A stretch of DNA of 64,000 bases from Istiophorus platypterus (lineage: Eukaryota; Chordata; Actinopteri; Istiophoriformes; Istiophoridae). The stretch spans positions 2,617,501-2,681,500 of the forward strand of contig CM029123.1 of NCBI GenBank assembly GCA_016859345.1, given 5' to 3'. Within the stretch, counting starts at the first letter, position 1; the number at the start of each line of letters is the position of its first letter. The notes below the pieces were generated by a model. That model was given only the letters and a program-made list of their open reading frames with translations. It made no database searches and had not been told where the DNA came from. Made by a program: the position numbers and the translations under genes. Below are positions 59,221-64,000 of this stretch, in pieces.

Positions 59221-62200
59221 GTTAAGTTTTGTCCTTAGAAAATACTCATATTTAAAATAGTCCTAGCTCAAGTTTCACTTACTACAGTGGCTTTGTCAAC
59301 AGCATTCAACCACATCTCATAGTCTTCGGGAATGGAATTGGCAAAGCTTTTGTGTGGTATAGGTGGTGTCTAACTATTTTCAGATTGTCCTCCAATGAAA
59401 GATAACAGCATCAACAATTTTTAAATATGCCAATAATAACCTAATTGTTGAAATAATTGAAGTACCTCTATAGACTGTGTGAATGATGACTGTTGCACAG
59501 GAGCAAAGGTCATAATGCACATGATACAATTATAGAGCCTTAGTAAACATAGAAAGTACTCAAGGTGGATGAATAGGTCTTACTATCAGTTCTATACTGA
59601 TAATCAGCCCCGGTTTGTTTTGACCATTACAATGATCATTTCTTGTCTTTGCCTGCAGTTGCAACCCATTGCAATTAAATCATGGATGCGTTGAGAATGT
59701 TGGCAAGGACCTATTCATATATTTTGTGAATTTAGTCCTGAGTATACTGCAATCTGCGTTAAAAGGTGCAATAGTTTGCCTTGAATGTGATATTGTTTGA
59801 GTATTGTACAATTATTTGTTGTTTGGCACCTTGCAATGCTGTTTGGCCAATCAGGCTTTGCTTATGACACTGCAGTTAAGAGAAAGAAAGAAAGAAAGAC
59901 AGCTGTATACAAGTAATGTTGATTGTCCATACTGTTCTCATGCTCAATGTATGATCTGTGTGGGCTCTCTGAGATAGCTTCTATGGCAACAGCAAAATTA
60001 CCCTTAGGACAATGTGTGTTTGCGTGTGTGTCAGGGAGTGAGAAATGGGCTATTCAGATCAGGGAATCAAACACACATCCATTTCTTCCTTTCTCAATCG
60101 ATTCTGGTCATACCCTTCCTATTTGAGTTCTTGTCCTGTCAATTTATTTGCACTGTTGAATAATAATAACAGTATTGCCAAACTGACTAATGGTGTATTA
60201 AACATAAGCAGTCACATCCAAACACTGCTAAAAATATTAATCTGGTAATTTCATAATAATAAGTTGATTAATTTATTTAAATTAAGTTTATATATTGTGG
60301 AACAGGAAAAAAAAAAATCAGGAATATAACATTAATTACAGCCATCTGTCATCGCTTTTAGAATAGGATACTGACACATCCTGAGTAATTAACACAATTT
60401 AAGTGTTTGAAAAGGTCTTTTTAAGTTTAAAATTCGTTAGATCTTCTTAATTGTCTTGTTTTGTCCTCATACAACCTACCCACTGTTTAATTAATACAGG
60501 ATTGAGTATGTAATACAATATGTATCATAGAATTATGGGGATGGAGGTCCCATATCAATTATTTTTTCTGGTGTCATTTTTCTGACTCTTTATAGTTTCA
60601 GGCCTTTATTAGTTGTGTTCAGAAACAGGAAACAGAAAGAGTTATAAGACCATTTTAAACTTGTCTTTCATAAATTTTAAGGCTGCTTTAAAGGTAGCTC
60701 TAAATTTGGTGTCAAATTTGTTTAAATTTGGCTTTCTACAACCTGCAGCAGATACTCTGAAAGCTCTGGTACAGACCTGTCTCTCCCTTTATGTGACTGT
60801 CTAACGTTGTCCTGTGTTGATATATAATTGTAGTAAGCAAACAGATTCTTCTTTAGGAGATGCTCGAATGGGGCACAGAATTACAGAGTCAGATGAAATC
60901 TTTGAATGGATAATATTTGAAATTTCTAGTATAAATTGATACTTTACTGCTTAAAGGTATAATGGGGAATTTCTGTCATAGCAGCTATAGCAATCCTAAT
61001 GCACGATTTTTGATATGACTGCTGTGGTGCTCCTGCTGGGTGGCTACAGAATTAGTTATTTCCATCATGCCAATTTAGTTACCCAAGTATTATGTACAAT
61101 ATATAATTTGAAAGCTGAGGACAGTAAACTTAATTAGTCAATAACGGCTGTGACAACTACTGCAGTGATTATGTAGCATAGATGCAGAAGGAGTGTTGGA
61201 ATAGTTACCATCCCAGGGTGGACGGGGGTGGTAGCTATGGGCCCCCTGAATCATTCAGAGCGAGCTGGGCTGGAATTATGGAGATTTATTATTCATGGCA
61301 CATAAGAAGTTGCTGTCAGGGGTCCACAATTTCTGCTTGTGCCCCTGCACCCACCATAATGCACTTTAGAGCCTGCTTGTAAGTACAATTTCTTTGTCAT
61401 TGGAGCACCTTTAAAATGAATCTGATAGCATAACACTCTGTAGAAAAAATGAGACTTGTCTGTGTTCACTATTCATTGTTTTTCATGCCAGTCATTCTCT
61501 GTCTCCCAGGATTATGCTGCATTCACAACATATGGGATGGTAGAGATGGGAAAGATTCCCATGTTAACAACTTTTGAGTCTTAACGTTGTTGGACAACTC
61601 AGGGTGGTTGAATGATTGCAGAGTTGGTTGGATTGGACTTAATGGTATTGATAACATAACACAATATTCAATAAATTGTTTATTATAGTAAACAATAGAC
61701 TTTTGCTGCCATTTAGGTAGTTTTTTAGGCACTTCCTGATTATGAAGTACAGTGTTGAACAGATCAGAACTCTCAGAAAAGTCAAAGCGTCAATATTGCT
61801 CTATTGACAAGCCAGCTGCAGGGGATAGCAACCAAGTGTATTGAATGTTAACTCCCTAAGGTTACTCCAGTTGCTAACAACTTGAACAGCAATCATCGGA
61901 TACATTGGTAAATATTTCTGTAATGCATATGTGTAGGGAAATAACATCTTGCAGCATGCTGTTTTTCTGTTACAACAAGCTATCATTTGTAATTCTAATC
62001 CTTTTTATAAACCGTCATGGAAACTTACGTTGTTTTTTTTAAAAAAAAAAGCAATAAATCAGTCTTTTGGTTCCTTATTAATCTCTTATTTACAGTAAAA
62101 AGAAATTCAATTGTGTTCTGATGAAAGAAATTGATGACAACCATATTGACTCTATCACTATCAATCACAAGCGACGTTACTGAACTGTGCGCAATGTGAT

Positions 62201-62454
62201 GGGCCATTTAAAAACACTCAGCTTGGCTTGGTGAAGGCTGAAAATTGGTTTTGTTTGGCCAGTGAGCCCAGTCCCAGGACATTAACGCAGCGTACTCTCA
62301 TCAGAACCCACAATGAGAGGAACACAGAGAGTGCTGGAAAAGAGACAGACAGCACCAGTAAAAACTTCAGAGATTTTTTGGCAGTCAACTGGCCCACAGA
62401 TGTCCCTGTATGTCCAATGGCTAGTCTAACTATGACACAGATACATTAAGAGAG
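59221..62454. other. nlgn1: Intron with one GAAA repeat
   Basis: A GAAA run at 59880-59899. A GC-richer patch at 61195-61380 (with GGGCCCCCTGAATCATTC and TTATTATTCATGG) may be conserved noncoding DNA or an unrecognised repeat. No gene seen. Confidence 0.45.
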
Positions 62455-62480
62455 AAAGAGTGAGAGAGAGAGAGAGAGAC
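62455..62480 (+). repeat. (GA)n microsatellite
   Basis: Short GA array. Confidence 0.9.
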
Positions 62481-62960
62481 TGACATATGTAATGATGGTA
62501 TGACCTCTCAAACAGATTTTTTTGCTTTTTTTTTTTTTACTCTTTAATTTCTATAAAACCATCGAGGGAAATAGAAATATAGCAGAAAGGCTGGCGCAAC
62601 ACTGGACGACAAAGTAATTCAGAGCAGCAGGGGCCCTCTTAAGGGGGCATAAAGGTTGGTATCAATGACAGTACAAAACAGCGACAGTGTCCCCGCTGGT
62701 GCTGTTTACTGCATAACATGAGAACCCCTTGCCTTGGCAGTTACTGGGCCTCGAATCTTCTTTCCAGAAGACAAGGATGTGGTCTGAGTGATTTTAATGT
62801 TACAGTCAAAGCAACCAAACAAAGTCAAAATAGTCAAAATATTCAAATAAACAACAAAAATGCAAATTCAGTCAGGCAAGGTGGGCCCCTACAGAATTGT
62901 GGGTCCGGGCCAGCCGCACCCTCTGCCCAAATGCTTTCCATGCTACAGTTGATACTATGT
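62481..62960. other. nlgn1: Intron, no feature seen
   Basis: Somewhat GC-richer from 62590 to 62780. No coding pattern. Confidence 0.5.
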
Positions 62961-62961
62961 A

Positions 62962-63024
62962 TATACACCAATCAGCCACCACATTAAAACTAGTAACTGG
63001 TTTCAATGTTGTGGCCGATGAGTA
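62962..63024. mobile_element. Fold-back remnant of a third Tc1-like family (family C)
   Basis: TATACACCAATCAGCCACCA plus CATTAAAAC faces its inverted copy, CAATGTTGTGGCCGATGAGT plus ATA, across about 15 nt. The terminal motif 'ACACCGATCAGCCACAACAT' marks a common teleost Tc1 family. Essentially only the two ends remain. Confidence 0.7.
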
Positions 63025-63027
63025 TAA

Positions 63028-64000
63028 TATATTTCTACAGCACTTATTCCATCAGTACATCAGTCATCTTACATTTAGGGACATTTAGAAGCTAAAGAGC
63101 CAGACACTTCTTTCATGAGTTGGGGGAGAACGAAAACAGAACTGAAAGGAGAGTGAATATATGAAGTATATTTGCCAGGTACCATAAACATGAATCCAGA
63201 TGAATTTTGATGGTACTCTGTGTTTGCTGAAGATGTAAATTAGCAACAGTTTGCAATATTATAATAAAATGTCAACATTCTGTCTATGACTTGTTTCATT
63301 GACTCAAGTGACCAAAAAAATTAATTCAACTTTAAAAGTTGACTCTCATTGTTTTGTGTAGCAAACATTATGCTATCAAACCAAACCAAATCTTCCAGGC
63401 ATCACATTATCCCATGAAAATAAATGTGATTGCATATTTACATTGCATAAAAATGTTTTTTTCTTCCTGTATTTGAGAAGAAAATGTTAATTTTAGTTGC
63501 AGCATTTACTTCAAACAACCTAAACACTAAACTAACATTGAAGTTATTGTAGTTTTAGCATTACCAATCTACTTCATAATTTAGTAAACCTCCGCTCTAA
63601 CAACATGTATAGAAGAGGTAACTCTCTACTAACTGTGACAGTTCATGTCTGTTAAGCAAGGTCTGAGTTACTTGGGACACCCATACTCAACACACAATCC
63701 TACAAAGATGCAACAGAGATCAATGGAGGGGCTTGGAGTCGATGTGTAGTGTGGTGTATTCTGCAACGATTTCCTGCCTGCGTTTTAATGTATCTATAGG
63801 ATAGGTCGATGAGCATGCTGGGAAGAATTCTATATTTCTGCCTGATGAACTATTTAATCATCCTGCAGATGGTCGACTGAGTGAGAAAAATCCATATCCA
63901 TTTTACTTTTTGTCTTTCATTGGCCACTGCCTCTCAGGTCATCAAAAGTAGACACAGGAGTGAAGGGGAAGAAGAGGGAGGGAGCGGAGATGGTGGGTGA
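63028..64000. other. nlgn1: AT-rich intron, no feature seen
   Basis: Ends in a purine-rich stretch (63951-64000, GAAGGGGAAGAAGAGGGAGG). No gene seen. Confidence 0.5.

Larger units (their letters stand above)
10710..64000 (+). other. nlgn1: Long nlgn1 intron downstream of A1 (open at window end)
   Basis: From the GTATGT donor at 10710 to the end of the window I see no sequence matching the next neuroligin exons, which should encode the IRD-x-G linker, the MVYIHGGSYMEGTGN block and the long hydrolase exon. The stretch is AT-rich intron broken by repeats listed separately. That all of it belongs to one intron is inference from the gene model; intron lengths of tens to hundreds of kb are normal for neuroligin 1. 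Confidence 0.75.

Noticed and set aside
1..64000. CRISPR arrays, operons, bacterial promoters or terminators
   Set aside because: The window is vertebrate intronic DNA; regular short repeats are microsatellites without spacers.

Overview
This is a vertebrate intronic window, almost certainly from a ray-finned (probably percomorph) fish. The DNA is AT-rich and carries no bacterial-type gene packing. It is full of CA/GT, GATA/ATCT and compound microsatellites and of typical teleost mobile DNA: degenerate Tc1/mariner elements, CR1/L2-like and RTE-like LINEs, and tRNA-derived SINEs ending in a 'GCAGTCCATTTACC'-type tail. No species can be named from the sequence.

The only host gene I can support is neuroligin 1 (nlgn1), on the + strand. 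Its first coding exon (ATG at 9303, last base 9834) encodes the signal peptide and the start of the cholinesterase-like ectodomain and ends in a clean GTGAGT donor. A second exon (10650-10709, exactly 60 nt, same phase on both sides) is the alternatively spliced 'splice site A' insert A1. I found no later neuroligin exon, so 10710-64000 is read as one very long intron still open at the window end. The DNA left of about 8997 is 5' intron or upstream flank, and about 8997-9302 is the probable 5' leader, which contains small upstream ORFs.

Layout: 1-1019 plain AT-rich DNA. 1020-5218 is a nested mobile cluster: a Tc1-like element split by a CR1/L2-like LINE with a long ATCC/ATCT tail, and again by an unclassified insert. 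6271-6710 is a 5'-truncated RTE-like LINE with a perfect 17-bp target duplication. 6830-7200 is a Tc1 remnant. 8997-10709 is the nlgn1 exon region. 12797-12908 is a fold-back element. 13810-15343 is a full-length but dead Tc1 element on the minus strand. 15344-23861 is mostly featureless intron. 23862-24130 is a SINE with an internal perfect palindrome. 27240-28131 is a 446-bp-period tandem duplication with embedded microsatellites. 30-33 kb holds GATA/ATT arrays. 39330-41050 is a dead LINE. 46212-46479 is a second SINE. 47530-47900 is a second copy of the Tc1 family seen at 1020. 50680-50815 is a compound self-complementary microsatellite. The right end has scattered Tc1, GGTTAGG-family and fold-back remnants.

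I found no new multi-gene system. The most worthwhile observations are the A1 exon with a duplicated 12-nt acceptor 112 nt upstream, the datable nested insertions, the several perfect or near-perfect hairpins, and a long open frame at 48655-49401 that is probably chance. Repeat-family assignments rest on recognising sequence patterns, not on a database search.
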